Counted from the first letter of the stretch, positions 1 to 9,717 are shown. The stretch: 64,000 nt of DNA from Bradyrhizobium barranii subsp. barranii (GCF_017565645.3 NZ_CP086136.1:9221501-9285500), one strand, 5' to 3'. The notes: generated by a model not told the origin, from the letters alone. Translations and numbers: made by a program.

Positions 1-462
1 ACGATTACAAGCGGCATGGCACCACAACATTGTTTGCGGCGCTCGAAGTCGCCACCGGAAAGATCATCGCGACCCATTCAAAACGCCGGCGCCGCGTCGA
101 GTTTCTCGATTTCATGAACAGCGTCACCGCGGCTTTTCCGAACCGCAAGCTTCACGTCATCCTCGACAACCTCAACACCCATAAAAAGAACGAGGACTGG
201 CTCAAGGCCCACCCCAACGTGCAATTTCATTTCACGCCGACAAGTGCGTCATGGCTCAATCAGGTCGAAGTATGGTTTTCCATCTTGCAGGGGCAGTCGC
301 TCAGCGGCACCTCCTTCACGAGCCTCAAGCAGCTTCAGGAACACATCGATGCCTACGTCAACGCATACAACGACAGAGCCGAGCCCTTCGTCTGGACCAA
401 GAAAAAGGTCCGTCAACGCCGTTTCAAAGGCCGCCGTATCACTCAGCTCTGATTCCGGGTAC
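1..462 (+). mobile_element. IS630-family element, 3' end only (window edge)
   Basis: This is the right-hand part of an IS630-family element whose other complete copy lies inverted at 26610-27727. The end reads GGGTAC followed by TA, as expected for an element that duplicates a TA target. The left end lies outside the window. Over the shared part the two copies differ at very few positions; one changes a proline in the other copy to serine here. Confidence 0.9.
3..452 (+). CDS. IS630-family transposase, C-terminal part (cut by window start)
   Basis: The open frame begins at base 3 and continues upstream of the window. It corresponds to about the last 149 residues of the 354-residue transposase at 26620-27684. 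The part present holds the DDE-type catalytic half, including the conserved stretch VILDNLNTHK and a WLNQVEVWF motif typical of IS630/Tc1-mariner enzymes. It would cut and join DNA at TA targets. Because the second copy in the window is complete, this one is probably complete as well, but that cannot be seen here. Confidence 0.9.
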   Translation, partial: DYKRHGTTTLFAALEVATGKIIATHSKRRRRVEFLDFMNSVTAAFPNRKLHVILDNLNTHKKNEDWLKAHPNVQFHFTPTSASWLNQVEVWFSILQGQSLSGTSFTSLKQLQEHIDAYVNAYNDRAEPFVWTKKKVRQRRFKGRRITQL

Positions 463-465
463 TAG

Positions 466-551
466 GGAACACACTCGGCCTCCGGCTGATGGCGCTGGTG
501 GTCGAAGGCATGACCGGCGCGGCATGTGCAGTGAGATCGGCGACAACGTGA
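466..551 (+). pseudogene. IS256-family transposase remnant, 5' piece
   Basis: A short remnant reads EGMTG and then, in another frame, CSEIGDNV, as in the middle of IS256/Mutator transposases. It ends in the six bases ACGTGA, which reappear at 3264-3269 on the far side of the IS21 element. Removing the IS21 and one ACGTGA gives the continuous reading CSEIGDNVKAFLNRPL, which is the expected protein sequence, so the IS21 landed in this gene. There is no start codon or N-terminal part, so the gene was already incomplete. Confidence 0.75.
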
Positions 552-658
552 CCCCGTGGGTCGGTCAAAATCCCCCGGGTATGGTCACTTGAAACTCCCC
601 CACCTGATGATCGCCGTCAGCGCCGCTGAACAGCAGTAGCCGGTCAGGCAGGACGTTT

Positions 659-2416
659 ATGTTCGACCCCTTTAGCCAGCAAGGGGCCGGGGAGTTGAAC
701 GTCTTGAAGCGACATCTGCAAAGCACCGTACTTACATTACTTGATCGCAACACCAGCCAGCGCGAGATTCACCGGCTGACGGGTGTCGATCGCAAGACGA
801 TCCGGCGTTATCAGGCGCTGCGGGCCGGTGCGGAGGCAAATTCCCCCGGGGAAGTGACCACCGGCTCGGTGAGCGCGGACGGCCAAATTCCTCCACCCCG
901 ACCACCGGCTTTTGGGACATCGGAAGCGACGGTCACCAGCAGCCTGGCCCGTTCGGCTTGCGAAGCGCATCGGACGTGGATCGAAGAACAGGTCCGGCTG
1001 AAGCGGAACGCGCAGGCGATTTACCAGGACCTGGTTGATCAATTTGGCTTTCCGTCCAGCTACCAGAGTGTCAAGCGGTTTGTGCGCCGGTTGCGGCACG
1101 CTGATCCTGAGCAGTTTGATCGTCTTGAGTTCCTCCCCGGCGAGGAAGCTCAGGTCGACTATGGCGAGGGCGCGCCGACGGTTGATCCGAAGAGCGGGCG
1201 GTACCGTCGTCCCCGCCTGTTCGTGATGACGCTACGCTACTCGCGGCGCAGCTTCCGGCGGGTAGTCTGGAAGTCCAGCCAACAAGTCTGGGCGCAGCTC
1301 CACGAAGAGGCGTTCCGGTATTTTGGCGGGGTCCCCAGCTATGTCGTGCTCGACAACCTGAAGGAAGGCGTCCTCAAGCCGGATTTGTACGAGCCCCAGC
1401 TCAACCCGATTTACAGCGCGATGCTGGCTCATTACGCCGTGGTCGCCGATCCCGCGCGCGTGGCCGATCCAAATCGGAAAGGATGCGTCGAGAATGCGAT
1501 TCAACATACCCAGGGCACTGCGCTGGCCGGACGGCGCTTCGAGACGCTGGAGGCGCAAAACGAGTTCTTGAGGCACTGGGAGGAGAACTGGGCTTCCAAA
1601 CGCATCCACGGCAGCACGCGCCGTCAGGTCGAGGCGATGTTCCAGGAAGAGAAGCCGCACCTGCGGCCGCTGCCTGTCGCTCCCTTCCGCATCTTCACCG
1701 AAGTCGTCCGGACTGTCTGCGACGACACCACCGTACGCGTCGACAACAGCTATTACGCCGCGCGGCCCGCGCCGATCGGCAGCCAGGTCGTCGTGCGCAT
1801 CTACACCACCACGATCGAGATCCGTGATCGCCACACCCGTGCGCTGCTGCGTGTTCATTCCCGGATGGCGCACCCCGGTTCTGTCGTCCTGCCGACCAGC
1901 GAACGGCCGTTCAACCCGTCGCGGCAAACCGCCGTGCTGCTGGCGAGCGCCGAGCGCATCGGACCGCAGACCAGGGCCTTGTGCCAGCAGGTGTTCGACA
2001 CCGAAGGGCGCCCCGGACAGCGCGCGATGTGGGGCATTGTCGGGCTGGGCCGGAAGTATCCGGCGCGGCTGGTCGAGCAGGCCTGCGCGCACGCCATCGA
2101 CAACCGCATCTACCGCTACAAGCACGTGCGTGCGACCGTCGAGCGGTTGTTCGAACAGGCGATCGAGCAGGTTGGAGTGACGCCACAGCCGGCATCGCCG
2201 CTCACCCAGGATCATCCGCTGATCCGTACCCCCGCGGAATACGGCGACCTCTTCAGCCGCGCTGTGCGGCGCGACGCCGACGACAATGGTCGGCAGGCCG
2301 AGGCTCACGACGATCACGCCACGGCAATCCGCGCTCGTGTCGCCTGCGCAACCCCGGCCAACTCCGGCGCCACGAGCGCTCCCGCTGCACCTTCTCACCT
2401 TAAACTGGAGACCTAG
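659..2416 (+). CDS. istA: IS21-family transposase IstA
   Basis: A 585-residue transposase, a normal length for a large IstA. Near residues 25-50 there is a helix-turn-helix (NTSQREIHRLTGVDRKTIRR) for binding the element ends, followed by a linker and an rve-type DDE core beginning at about residue 160 (QVDYGEGAP). A start at 659 follows AGGA at a suitable distance; a start about 40 bases downstream is possible. It lies just upstream of istB on the same strand with a 4-base gap, so the two are translated as a pair. The frame is open throughout and the element ends are intact, so it may still be mobile. Confidence 0.92.
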   Translation: MFDPFSQQGAGELNVLKRHLQSTVLTLLDRNTSQREIHRLTGVDRKTIRRYQALRAGAEANSPGEVTTGSVSADGQIPPPRPPAFGTSEATVTSSLARSACEAHRTWIEEQVRLKRNAQAIYQDLVDQFGFPSSYQSVKRFVRRLRHADPEQFDRLEFLPGEEAQVDYGEGAPTVDPKSGRYRRPRLFVMTLRYSRRSFRRVVWKSSQQVWAQLHEEAFRYFGGVPSYVVLDNLKEGVLKPDLYEPQLNPIYSAMLAHYAVVADPARVADPNRKGCVENAIQHTQGTALAGRRFETLEAQNEFLRHWEENWASKRIHGSTRRQVEAMFQEEKPHLRPLPVAPFRIFTEVVRTVCDDTTVRVDNSYYAARPAPIGSQVVVRIYTTTIEIRDRHTRALLRVHSRMAHPGSVVLPTSERPFNPSRQTAVLLASAERIGPQTRALCQQVFDTEGRPGQRAMWGIVGLGRKYPARLVEQACAHAIDNRIYRYKHVRATVERLFEQAIEQVGVTPQPASPLTQDHPLIRTPAEYGDLFSRAVRRDADDNGRQAEAHDDHATAIRARVACATPANSGATSAPAAPSHLKLET

Positions 2417-2420
2417 CCAC

Positions 2421-3188
2421 ATGATGACCATGCCGGAAATTGAGCGTTGCCTACGACAGCTGCGCCTGTCGGGTGTCCGCGACACGCTGCAGACGCGCGT
2501 GCTCCAGGCGCAGGGCGCCAACCAGCCCTTCCTCGAGACCTTCTCCCTTATCCTGCAGGATGAACTGGACCGTCGTCAGTCCCGTCTTATCGAGCGGCGA
2601 TACCAGCAATCCGGGCTCGACGAAAAGCTGACGCTCGCCGAGTTCGACTGGTCCTTCAATCCCAAACTGCCACGTCAGACCTGCTTCCAGCTCCACACCC
2701 TGGCGTTCATTGCCGCTGGCGAGAACGCTCTGCTTGTTGGCAAACCTGGCACCGGGAAGTCGCACATCGCCAAGGCGATTGCCTATCAGGCGATCCTGCA
2801 AAGCCACAAGGTCCAGTATCTTGAGACCGACGACTTCTTCCACCGCTACGCCCTGAACTCTCCGGCACAACGCGAGGTCCGGCTGCGAACCATCATCGAC
2901 TGCGATCTCCTCGTGCTGGACGATCTATTCCTCGCACGCGCCATCCCCGACGACGCCGGCACTTTGCTGCAGACCCTGATCCATCAGCGTTACAAACTGC
3001 GCCGCAGCGTCATCGTCACCTCCAATCGCGTCGTGCAGGATTGGGGGGCATACCTTGGGGACAACACTATGAGCACGACGATCCTCGATCGCCTTATGCA
3101 TCATTGCCATCTGCTTGAGTTCGACGGACGCAGCTATCGGCTCAAAGAAGCCGCTGAAGCTCTTGCCCGGGAAACAAACTCAAACTAA
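2421..3188 (+). CDS. istB: IS21-family helper ATPase IstB
   Basis: A 255-residue AAA+ helper of the IstB/DnaC type, which regulates target choice by IstA. The Walker A motif GKPGTGKSH lies near residue 110 and the Walker B-like LLVLDDLF near residue 167. I chose the ATG at 2421 because the resulting protein has normal IstB length and begins directly after istA; the open frame extends further upstream inside istA but without family similarity. C-terminal motifs such as DRLMHHCH are as expected. Confidence 0.92.
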   Translation: MMTMPEIERCLRQLRLSGVRDTLQTRVLQAQGANQPFLETFSLILQDELDRRQSRLIERRYQQSGLDEKLTLAEFDWSFNPKLPRQTCFQLHTLAFIAAGENALLVGKPGTGKSHIAKAIAYQAILQSHKVQYLETDDFFHRYALNSPAQREVRLRTIIDCDLLVLDDLFLARAIPDDAGTLLQTLIHQRYKLRRSVIVTSNRVVQDWGAYLGDNTMSTTILDRLMHHCHLLEFDGRSYRLKEAAEALARETNSN

Positions 3189-3263
3189 CAGTCCCTTGTC
3201 CTGCCTCGCGGGTGGAGGAATTTGACTGACCACACCCGGAGGAATTTGAAGTGACCCGCGGGG

Positions 3264-3760
3264 ACGTGAAGGCCTTCCTCAACCGCCCGCTCTAGGGCGA
3301 TCGGCCCTATCTGTGGATCGGCCACGTACGTGAAGCTGCGTCAGCAGGGGCGCATCGTCTCGGTCGCGGTGACCATCGCGTCGAGTTAACAGCGACGGCC
3401 GGCGTGAGGCGCTCGGCATTGACGTCGGCCCATCCGAAGCCGAGACGTTCTGGGCCGCGCTCCTGCGCAAGCTCGTCCGCCGCGGCCTGCGGGGCTACGG
3501 GCTCGTCGTCTCCGATACTCATGAGGGATCACGGCCACGGTCGGCGAAGTTCTCAACGCCACTAGCGCTGCCGCGTCCACTTCATGCGCAATGCGCTGGC
3601 ACGTGCCGGCAAGAGCGCACGGCGCCTCGTCTCCGCCTTCATCGCCACGGTGTGCGCCCAGGACGATGCCGAGGACGCGCGGGCGTAATGGCGCTGCGTC
3701 GCCGACCAGCTCCGCTCCCCTGCCAAAGCGCGGCGCCTTCCTTGCAGCGCCGGATCCGCT
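3264..3760 (+). pseudogene. IS256-family transposase remnant, 3' piece
   Basis: Continuation of the remnant at 466-551 after the IS21 insertion. Recognisable pieces are KAFLNRPL, RPYLWI, and, after frame changes, CRVHFMRNALARAGKSARR and SAFIATVCAQDDAE, all characteristic of IS256/Mutator transposases. Stop codons and several frameshifts make it non-functional, and similarity fades at about 3760. The decay may be older than, or continue after, the IS21 insertion. Confidence 0.85.
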
Positions 3761-4075
3761 ACTGACGGGCAATGCACGGCGGCGGGCAGGAACTCATCTT
3801 CCGTCAGACCTCCGGCTCTTGCGATTGATTTGATACGCAAGCGGCTGACCGCTGGCGTTGTCACGTGACGATCTCCTTCATCCCGCTAATCCCGAATCTT
3901 TTTCGATTCGCCTGTGCGATGTAGTGCGCGGGCTTCTTCGCCATGTTTCTGAACTTGGCCACTCTAGAATCAGAAATGCCGTCAGTTGCGAGTTCCTTGC
4001 GTGCAATGAAAATTCAGATCGAAGCCCGTAGCACGAGTAAGTACGCGGCAACGGGCGGTGCTCCCGCCGCTCTTC
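3761..4075. other. Stretch with no confident gene
   Basis: No recognisable gene. On the minus strand a 27-residue ORF (about 3944 to 3861, starting MAKKPAHYIAQANRKRF) overlaps a GTG-started frame that runs into the IS256 remnant. This could be the tail of a lost gene, but I cannot name it. Confidence 0.4.
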
Positions 4076-4381
4076 GTAAATATGAATGTGCATCACGTCT
4101 TCGACCTCTGGACCCACGAGTGGAGAAGCAGCGGCAGCTATGCCGGCGGCAGTCTTATGGGCTTCGAAATAAAACCGAGGTCCTACGCCTTCTCGACGCC
4201 CTGCGTGAGCGAATAGCGGAGTTCGGTCTTTCGCTAAATGAGGAGAAGACCCGGATTCTGAAATTTGGACGGTACGCGGCCGAGCGCCTCTCGCGCCGGG
4301 GCAACGCCGCCCGAAGACGTTCGACTTCCTCGGGTTCACGCACATCTGCGCGGTGCACCCAACGAAATCCGCACTTCACAA
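4076..4381 (+). pseudogene. Group II intron reverse transcriptase/maturase remnant, 5' piece
   Basis: Pieces in more than one frame match the finger-palm part of group II intron LtrA-type proteins: VFDLWTHEWR, then the active-site region, then RLLDALRERIAEFGLSLNEE with KTRILKFGRYAAERLSRRG, and FLGFTHICA. The place of the catalytic YADD box reads YAGG (about 4139-4150), so both catalytic aspartates are gone. A one-base change just after it shifts the frame. The piece ends in TCACAA at 4376-4381, the target of the IS21 insertion; the rest continues at 6725. Confidence 0.85.
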
Positions 4382-4478
4382 TGCGGATTTCACGGATCGT
4401 GAGCATCGATTTCGCGCGATCGTGAGCACTGAATTCAGACGATCGTGAGCAGCCCGCTACGGCCGATGGGAGATAGAG

Positions 4479-5189
4479 TCAGTGTTCTGGTTGGCCGTCA
4501 AGGGTGATGGTTTTGGCGCTGCGTTTTCGCATGCTTTCTCCGGTGAGCTGGAGGCGGTGGGCGTTGTGGACGAGGCGATCGAGAATGGCGTCGGCGACCG
4601 TGGGGTCCCCAATGGCTCCATGCCAGGTGTCCACGGGGAGCTGACTTGTGACGATGGTGGATGCGCGGCCATGTCGGTCCTCGAGGATTTCGAGCAGATC
4701 GCGGCGTTCCGCGGCGGTGAGCACCGATAGTCCCCAATCATCCAAAATCAGAAGCTGAGCGCGGCCGAGGCTTTTGAGGAGCCGGGCGTAGCGTCCGTCT
4801 CCGCGCGCGAGCGCGAGCGCCTCGAACAGCCTTGGAACGCGATGATAGAGGACTGATCGGTTGTCGCGGCAGGCCTTGTGGCCGAGCGCGCAGGCTAACC
4901 AACTTTTGCCCAGGCCGGTTGCCCCGGTGACGAGCAAATTCTCGTGGCGATCGATCCAGCGACCTTCGACGAGTTTGGCGAAAACGGCGCGGTCGATGCC
5001 CCGCGGGGTGCGCAGATCGACGTCCTCGACGCAAGCAGTCTGGCGCAGTGCGGCGATCTTGAGGCGCGTGGTGAGCCGCCTGGTGTCGCGTTCGGCGGCT
5101 TCGCGGTCGACCAACAGGCCGATGCGATCTTCGAACGGCAGGGCTTCGAGATCGGGCGATCGGCGCTGCTCCTCGAAGGCCTTGGCCAT
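4479..5189 (-). pseudogene. istB: istB lacking its 5' end (IS21 copy 1)
   Basis: The IstB-type AAA+ ATPase frame is intact from MAKAFEEQ to the stop, with Walker A ATGLGKSW and Walker B LLILDDWGL. The first 17 residues and the natural start seen in the other copy (53197-53958) were removed by the element's internal deletion. The frame stays open upstream into istA sequence read in a foreign frame, so a long fused ORF exists on paper, but its upstream half is not a natural protein. Translation from the internal ATG at 5189 is conceivable. Confidence 0.85.
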
Positions 5190-5194
5190 TCCGG

Positions 5195-6574
5195 TCAGTC
5201 GGCGCCGTAGCTTTTGACGAGCGCCAGAATGCCAAGGCAGGTTCGAAAGCCTTGTTCTGGATGGGGCCGGGCGTCGATCACGACCTGGAAAAACGCTGCT
5301 GTCGAAGGACCGATCCGCTCGCCGGCGGCGATCACCGCGGCGGGGGTCCATTTGCCGTAGCGGCGATGGGCGCTGGGCATGTGGTCGGCGATGGTGGTGT
5401 GTCCGCGTCGGTTGGGCGCGCGGGCATGGCTGGCGATCCGCTGGCCCTTGTGGAAGATCTCGACCGTCCGATCGTCGATACGGGCATCGACCAGCTCGCC
5501 AATCAGACGATACGGCGCGGAGTACCAATGGCCGTCGACCTCGACATGATAATCGGGAGCGAGGCGGCAGCGCTTCCAGCGTGCGAAGGCATAAGGCTGA
5601 TCTGGCAGCGGGGTTAGCTTGGGTTTGTCGAGTTCGGCAAACAGTTCGGCGCGGCTTGAGCCGAAGCCACGCATTTGACGAGCATTGAGTTCGTCGACGA
5701 GTGTCTTGATGGCGGCGTTGAGCTCGGCCCGGGAAAAGAAGCGCTGATTGCGCAGCCGGGCCAGAATCCAGCGCTGGGCGATTTGCACCGCGACCTCGAC
5801 CTTCGCCTTGTCTTTTGGGCGCCGCGGCCGTGCGGCGAGAATGGCCGTGCCGTAATGGCTCGCCATCTCGGCATAAGTGCGATTGAGGCCGGGATCGTAG
5901 CGGTCGGGGTTGCTGACGGCGGCTTTGAGGTTGTCGCAGACCACGAACGTCGGCGTTCCGCTCAAAAACGTGAACAAGTTGACGTGGGCCCGGATCCAGT
6001 CGGCCAAGCTCTCGCTGGGGCAGGCCTCGGCGTAGGTGTAGTTCGAAGCGCCCATCGCCGCGACGAACAGCTTCATCGGCTGCACTTCCCCGGTCAGCGG
6101 ATCGACGATGTCGATGGTGTCGCCGGCGAAATCCACGAACACCTTCTCGCCGCCCAGATGAATCTGCCGCATCGAAGGTCGGACCCGCCCCTTCCAGGCC
6201 TCGTAGGTAGTGCAGAACCACGTGTACCCGAAACCGTCGGGATTAACGGCGCGATACTCCTCCCAGAGCAGGCGACGGGTTACGTTGCGCCGGCGGAGCT
6301 CTTTATCGATGTAGCTCCAGTCGGGCACCGGCCGCTGCGGGCTCTGAGACGCTGGTCGTGGGGCCGGGAAAAGCAAAAGCTCCAGGTCTTCATCGGTCAT
6401 TCCCTCCGGAAGCGGCCAGCTCAACCCAGCAGAGCGGGCGCGGCTCAGGTAGCTGTGCACAACGCCGTTGCTGACGCCCACGCCCCGCGCGATGGCCCGC
6501 TCTGGCAGGCCTTGAAAATGTTTTAACCGAAGGACTTCCTTGATCCGGCGCATCGACAATCTCTGGGTAGGCAT
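5195..6574 (-). pseudogene. istA: istA truncated at its 3' end (IS21 copy 1)
   Basis: The first 458 or so residues match the 513-residue IstA of the copy at 53977-55518, including the N-terminal helix-turn-helix (LPERAIARGVGVSNGVVHSY) and the DDE core (VFVDFAGDTIDIV). The deletion replaces the last 55 residues and creates an early stop just after the join. The catalytic core is retained but the C-terminal part is lost, and istB also lacks its start, so this copy is probably not self-mobile. Confidence 0.88.
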
Positions 6575-6654
6575 TGGACTTCCTCGTTAACCACGAGGTC
6601 ATCCCTAAGCCGGTTGAGTTGTCGGCCGAAGCGCTGCAAGGCTCCGAAAGCCTT

Positions 6655-6723
6655 GCTCACGATCCTGCGAAATCGTTGCTCACGATCCCCTGAAATCCGC
6701 GCTCACGATCCCGCGAAACGCGC
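6655..6723. repeat. Three 23-bp tandem repeats at IS21 copy 1 end
   Basis: Three consecutive 23-bp units each beginning GCTCACGATC. The other copy has four (55599-55690). The opposite end of each element has the inverted core GATCGTGAGC three times at 23-bp spacing. These are likely transposase binding sites. Confidence 0.9.
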
Positions 6724-6724
6724 A

Positions 6725-7017
<293 letters not shown>

Positions 7018-7199
7018 GCGATCAGCTTCGGATGTTGTCCGTGAACAAGCCTCCAAGCACTTGATTGAGAGTCTGTTTTCCGGTTGCGGCGGCATTTGAG
7101 ATTGCAGGGGATTGGGGCTTCACAGCAAAAACCTGCAATTTCGATTTTGGATTTCCCTGCCGCTGCGAACCGTGATTCTGTGCTGCATCGGAGGGACCG

Positions 7200-8546
7200 A
7201 TGCGACCAAAGAAGCACAGGACGACAGGCTCGAACGATCTGTTCCGGTCCCGGCTGGACCAGATCATCAACATGCGACACGAGCTGGTTCTGCTCGCCGG
7301 CAGGGTCGATTGGGACTGGATCGACGGCGAGATCGCGCCGCTCTACAGCGACAACGGCAGGCCGGGTATCGCGACCCGCTTCATGATCGGATTGCTGCTG
7401 CTCAAGCACATCTACGGCCTGTCCGATGAGGGGGTGTGCGAGCGCTGGGTCCACGATCCGTACTTCCAGTTCTTCACCGGCGAAGAGTTTTTCCAGCACG
7501 TTTTCCCGCATGAGCGCTCAGACCTGAGCCACTGGCGCAAGCGGCTCGGCGACAAGCTGGAGCGGTTGTTGGCCGAGAGCCTTCGCGTGGCGCACGCGAG
7601 CGGTGCGTTGCGCAGCCAGGACCTCAAGCGGGTCACGGTCGACACGACCGTCCAACCGAAGGCCATCAGCTTCCCGACCGACGCCAAGCTGCTGCATGCA
7701 GCGATCCGCGGGTTGAACCGCCTGGCGAGGAAGCACGGGGTCAGGCTCCGGCAATCCTATGTTCGCGTGGCCAAAAGCGCGGCGATGATGGCGGGCCGCT
7801 ACGCTCATGCCAAACAATTCAACCGGCATCAGCGACAGCTGCGCATCCTGCGCAGCCGGCTGGGCCGGATCATCCGCGACATTCGCCGCAAGACCGAGGG
7901 CCAGGCCGCATTGGAGGGGGCATTCGCCCTGCCGCTGAGCCGAGCCACCCAGATCGGCTCGCAGCAGCAGCGCCAGCGCGGCTGGAAGTTGTATTCCTTC
8001 CATGCTCCGGAGGTCGAGTGCATCGGCAAGGGCAAGGCCGCCGCGCCCTATGAGTTCTGCGTGAAGGCCTCCATCGTCACCAACAACCAAAGAGCTCCGG
8101 GCGGCTTGTTCGTGCTCCACGCCTGCTCGCTGCCGGACAACCCCTACGACGGTCACACCCTTCGCAACGTCATCGAGCGCACCGAGAGCCTCACCGGCTG
8201 CCCGATCGAACGGGCCTATGTCGACAAGGGATATCGCGGCCACGACACACAAAATCCCCGCCGCGTCTTCATCTCGGGCCAGAAGCGCGGCGTCTTCGGC
8301 GTCATCAAGCGCGAGCTACGCCGCCGTTCCGCCATCGAGCCCATCATCGGACACATGAAGAACGAAGGTCACCTTGGCCGCTGCTATCTCAAAGGCCGCG
8401 CCGGAGATGCCGCTAACGTTCTCCTCTCGGCCGTTGGCCACAACCTCCGCCGTGTCCTGGCTTGGCTCAGAGACCTTTTGTCCCTCTTCCTGCTCTCACT
8501 CTGGCCAACGCTCAACTGTCCAGTTCAGCCCAATTCGGCTTATTAA
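7200..8546 (+). CDS. IS5-family transposase, full length
   Basis: A 448-residue IS5-group transposase. The N-terminal DUF772-type region (residues about 30-120, with FMIGLLLLKHIYGLSDE and HWRKRLG) is followed by the DDE core: VTVDTTVQPKAI near residue 145, YVDKGYRGHD near residue 340, and a C-terminal RRRSAIEPIIGHMKNEG that supplies the last acidic residue. ATG at 7200 gives the normal length. The frame is open, so the enzyme may be active. I could not define matching inverted ends or a target duplication, so only the gene is bounded here. Confidence 0.9.
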   Translation: MRPKKHRTTGSNDLFRSRLDQIINMRHELVLLAGRVDWDWIDGEIAPLYSDNGRPGIATRFMIGLLLLKHIYGLSDEGVCERWVHDPYFQFFTGEEFFQHVFPHERSDLSHWRKRLGDKLERLLAESLRVAHASGALRSQDLKRVTVDTTVQPKAISFPTDAKLLHAAIRGLNRLARKHGVRLRQSYVRVAKSAAMMAGRYAHAKQFNRHQRQLRILRSRLGRIIRDIRRKTEGQAALEGAFALPLSRATQIGSQQQRQRGWKLYSFHAPEVECIGKGKAAAPYEFCVKASIVTNNQRAPGGLFVLHACSLPDNPYDGHTLRNVIERTESLTGCPIERAYVDKGYRGHDTQNPRRVFISGQKRGVFGVIKRELRRRSAIEPIIGHMKNEGHLGRCYLKGRAGDAANVLLSAVGHNLRRVLAWLRDLLSLFLLSLWPTLNCPVQPNSAY

Positions 8547-8675
8547 CGATCGACTCGGATCGCAGGCAGCGCGGGCGACTCGCCGCCTTGGCTGACTTCA
8601 ATCGGGAGCTAGTTCAGTTTCTGCGGAGAAAAATCTCGTGTTCCGAGCCTGGCGGCCCGATACCGGCTGTTTAGT

Positions 8676-8882
8676 TCACGTCCCCGAGAGTAAGACTTTT
8701 ATTTGGCTCAGATCCGGATGGGGCAGAAGCTTGTGCAAACCCATTCGCAACTTGAGGTCTTCCGGCGCCCACGGATCTCCCTGCTGCCAGCTCGGGGGCA
8801 CATAAAGAGACAAACTTGGCAGCGGCTGGTTGCGCCGCACTTGCGGCGCATAAGGCGAGGATGTTGAGTTGAAGCCGTCCAT
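8676..8882 (-). CDS. Small ORF behind a tts-like box, possible effector or effector fragment
   Basis: A 68-residue ORF starting MDGFNSTSSPYAPQV, with AGGGGG correctly placed before the ATG. Codon choice (many CCG, CTG, AAG, GAC) looks like real rhizobial coding sequence, and the serine/proline-rich start suits a type III export signal. A tts-like box lies about 220 bp upstream on the same strand. I do not recognise the family. An alternative frame (GTG at 8889, 72 residues) overlaps it and is less convincing. It lies between insertion-sequence debris and may be the surviving N-terminus of a longer effector. Confidence 0.4.
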   Translation of the reverse strand: MDGFNSTSSPYAPQVRRNQPLPSLSLYVPPSWQQGDPWAPEDLKLRMGLHKLLPHPDLSQIKVLLSGT

Positions 8883-9100
8883 GTTCCACCCCCTGAACGC
8901 TTAAAGCCGACTACAGAAGGTCAGCGACAGGAAACAGCGCGGGCGCGGCCTGGCGCCTACCGACCTGGGGGGGCTGGATAAAGGCACTATCCCTGCCGCT
9001 CCGCGCTGCCGTTGAGTTTAGCGGAAAGCGTGACTCGGCGCTGACCGTTCTGGATAGATAGCGCTGTCCCTGCCACGTCCCGTTAACCACAACGGCTCTG

Positions 9101-9132
9101 TATCCGGGCTGGCTTACTGAAAGCTGACGAGA
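9101..9132 (-). promoter_or_regulatory. tts-like box (TtsI binding), minus strand
   Basis: Read on the minus strand: CTCGTCAGCTTTCAGTAAGC then CAGCCC. It shares the GTCAGCTT core, the AAGC and the CCC of the boxes at 24750 and 30107, but the TCGAAAG centre is altered. It points at the small ORF at 8676-8882. Confidence 0.5.
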
Positions 9133-9189
9133 CCCGGCAATTCCCAAAACGAAAGCGGCCCGTGTGGGCAAGTTGCAGTCAAGCGTGAG

Positions 9190-9480
9190 AACGACGTTCC
9201 GGCGGCACGCTTGGTACCACGTCAGCCTGAGCATTCGCCAGCTAGCAGCTCCGGTGTCCAGCGCCCGGCCTGCCGGAGGGCCGCAGGCGGTGGCCACCAG
9301 AAGGGCCTCTTCCTTGTCGTTGAGTTCGCGCTCTGCCCGGTAGGCGGCTCTTCGCTCTGGTTCTCCGCCAGGTTGCCTTCGACAAAAACGTCGAAGGGTG
9401 GGAGACCGCCAAGTGGCCGACGCCCAGGCTTGTGGCGATCACGTCATCACTCATCCCGGCATCGGCCGCCAACCGGATCT
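9190..9480 (-). pseudogene. IS630-family transposase remnant, N-terminal
   Basis: On the minus strand the sequence reads MSDDVIATSLGV, then in a second frame RRFVEGNLAENQSEE and NDKEEALLVATACGPP, a pattern typical of the N-terminal helix-turn-helix region of IS630-type transposases. At least one frameshift and a stop interrupt it, and the catalytic half is missing. Confidence 0.65.
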
Positions 9481-9717
9481 GCGCCCCCTTGAGCGGACAG
9501 CGGTTGCCTGCCTCCGCCTAAGAAAAGCTCTATTCGACAAAAAGAGAGGTATCTATGGCAAACGAATCTTAGATAACTCGCGGCATCTTGAGTTCAGAGC
9601 AATCGTGGGATTTGGCGGGTGAGCTGAAGCCACTAAAGCGACCCACACCCTCGTCAGTGGGCGACATATGCCCTCGGCTCTGGAGGAAGTAGCTGCGATC
9701 GGGCTCTTATCGCAAGC

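Larger units (their letters stand above)
552..3263 (+). mobile_element. IS21-family element, complete, with 6-bp target duplication
   Basis: A 2712-bp element flanked by ACGTGA at 546-551 and 3264-3269. Its ends are related inverted sequences (CCCCG-T/C-GGGTC at both outer tips). Each end carries two tandem copies of a motif of the type GGTCACTT-AA--TCC-CC, a multiple terminal repeat layout usual for IS21. It carries istA and istB. It is not closely similar to the other two IS21-type elements in this window. Confidence 0.9.
4382..6724 (-). mobile_element. IS21-family element, internally deleted copy, 6-bp target duplication
   Basis: A 2343-bp copy of the element seen complete at 53100-55691. 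It is flanked by TCACAA at 4376-4381 and 6725-6730. Compared with the full copy it lacks about 226 bp spanning the end of istA and the start of istB (join at about 5199), and it has three instead of four 23-bp end repeats at 6655-6723. The size difference of 249 bp is fully explained by these two changes. The outer tips are TGCGGATTTC and, inverted, TGCGCGTTTC. Confidence 0.93.

Noticed and set aside
1232..2521. A 429-residue minus-strand ORF opposite istA/istB
   Set aside because: It is antisense to a clear IS21 gene pair, has no ribosome site and no family-like sequence; long antisense frames are common in GC-rich genes.
4479..6221. A 580-residue minus-strand ORF covering most of IS21 copy 1
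   Set aside because: Its first two thirds are istA read in the wrong frame (arginine-rich, no family features); the internal deletion happens to join that frame to istB. Only the istB part is natural.
5675..6526. A 283-residue plus-strand ORF, repeated at 54619-55470
   Set aside because: Antisense shadow of istA; present twice only because the element is present twice.
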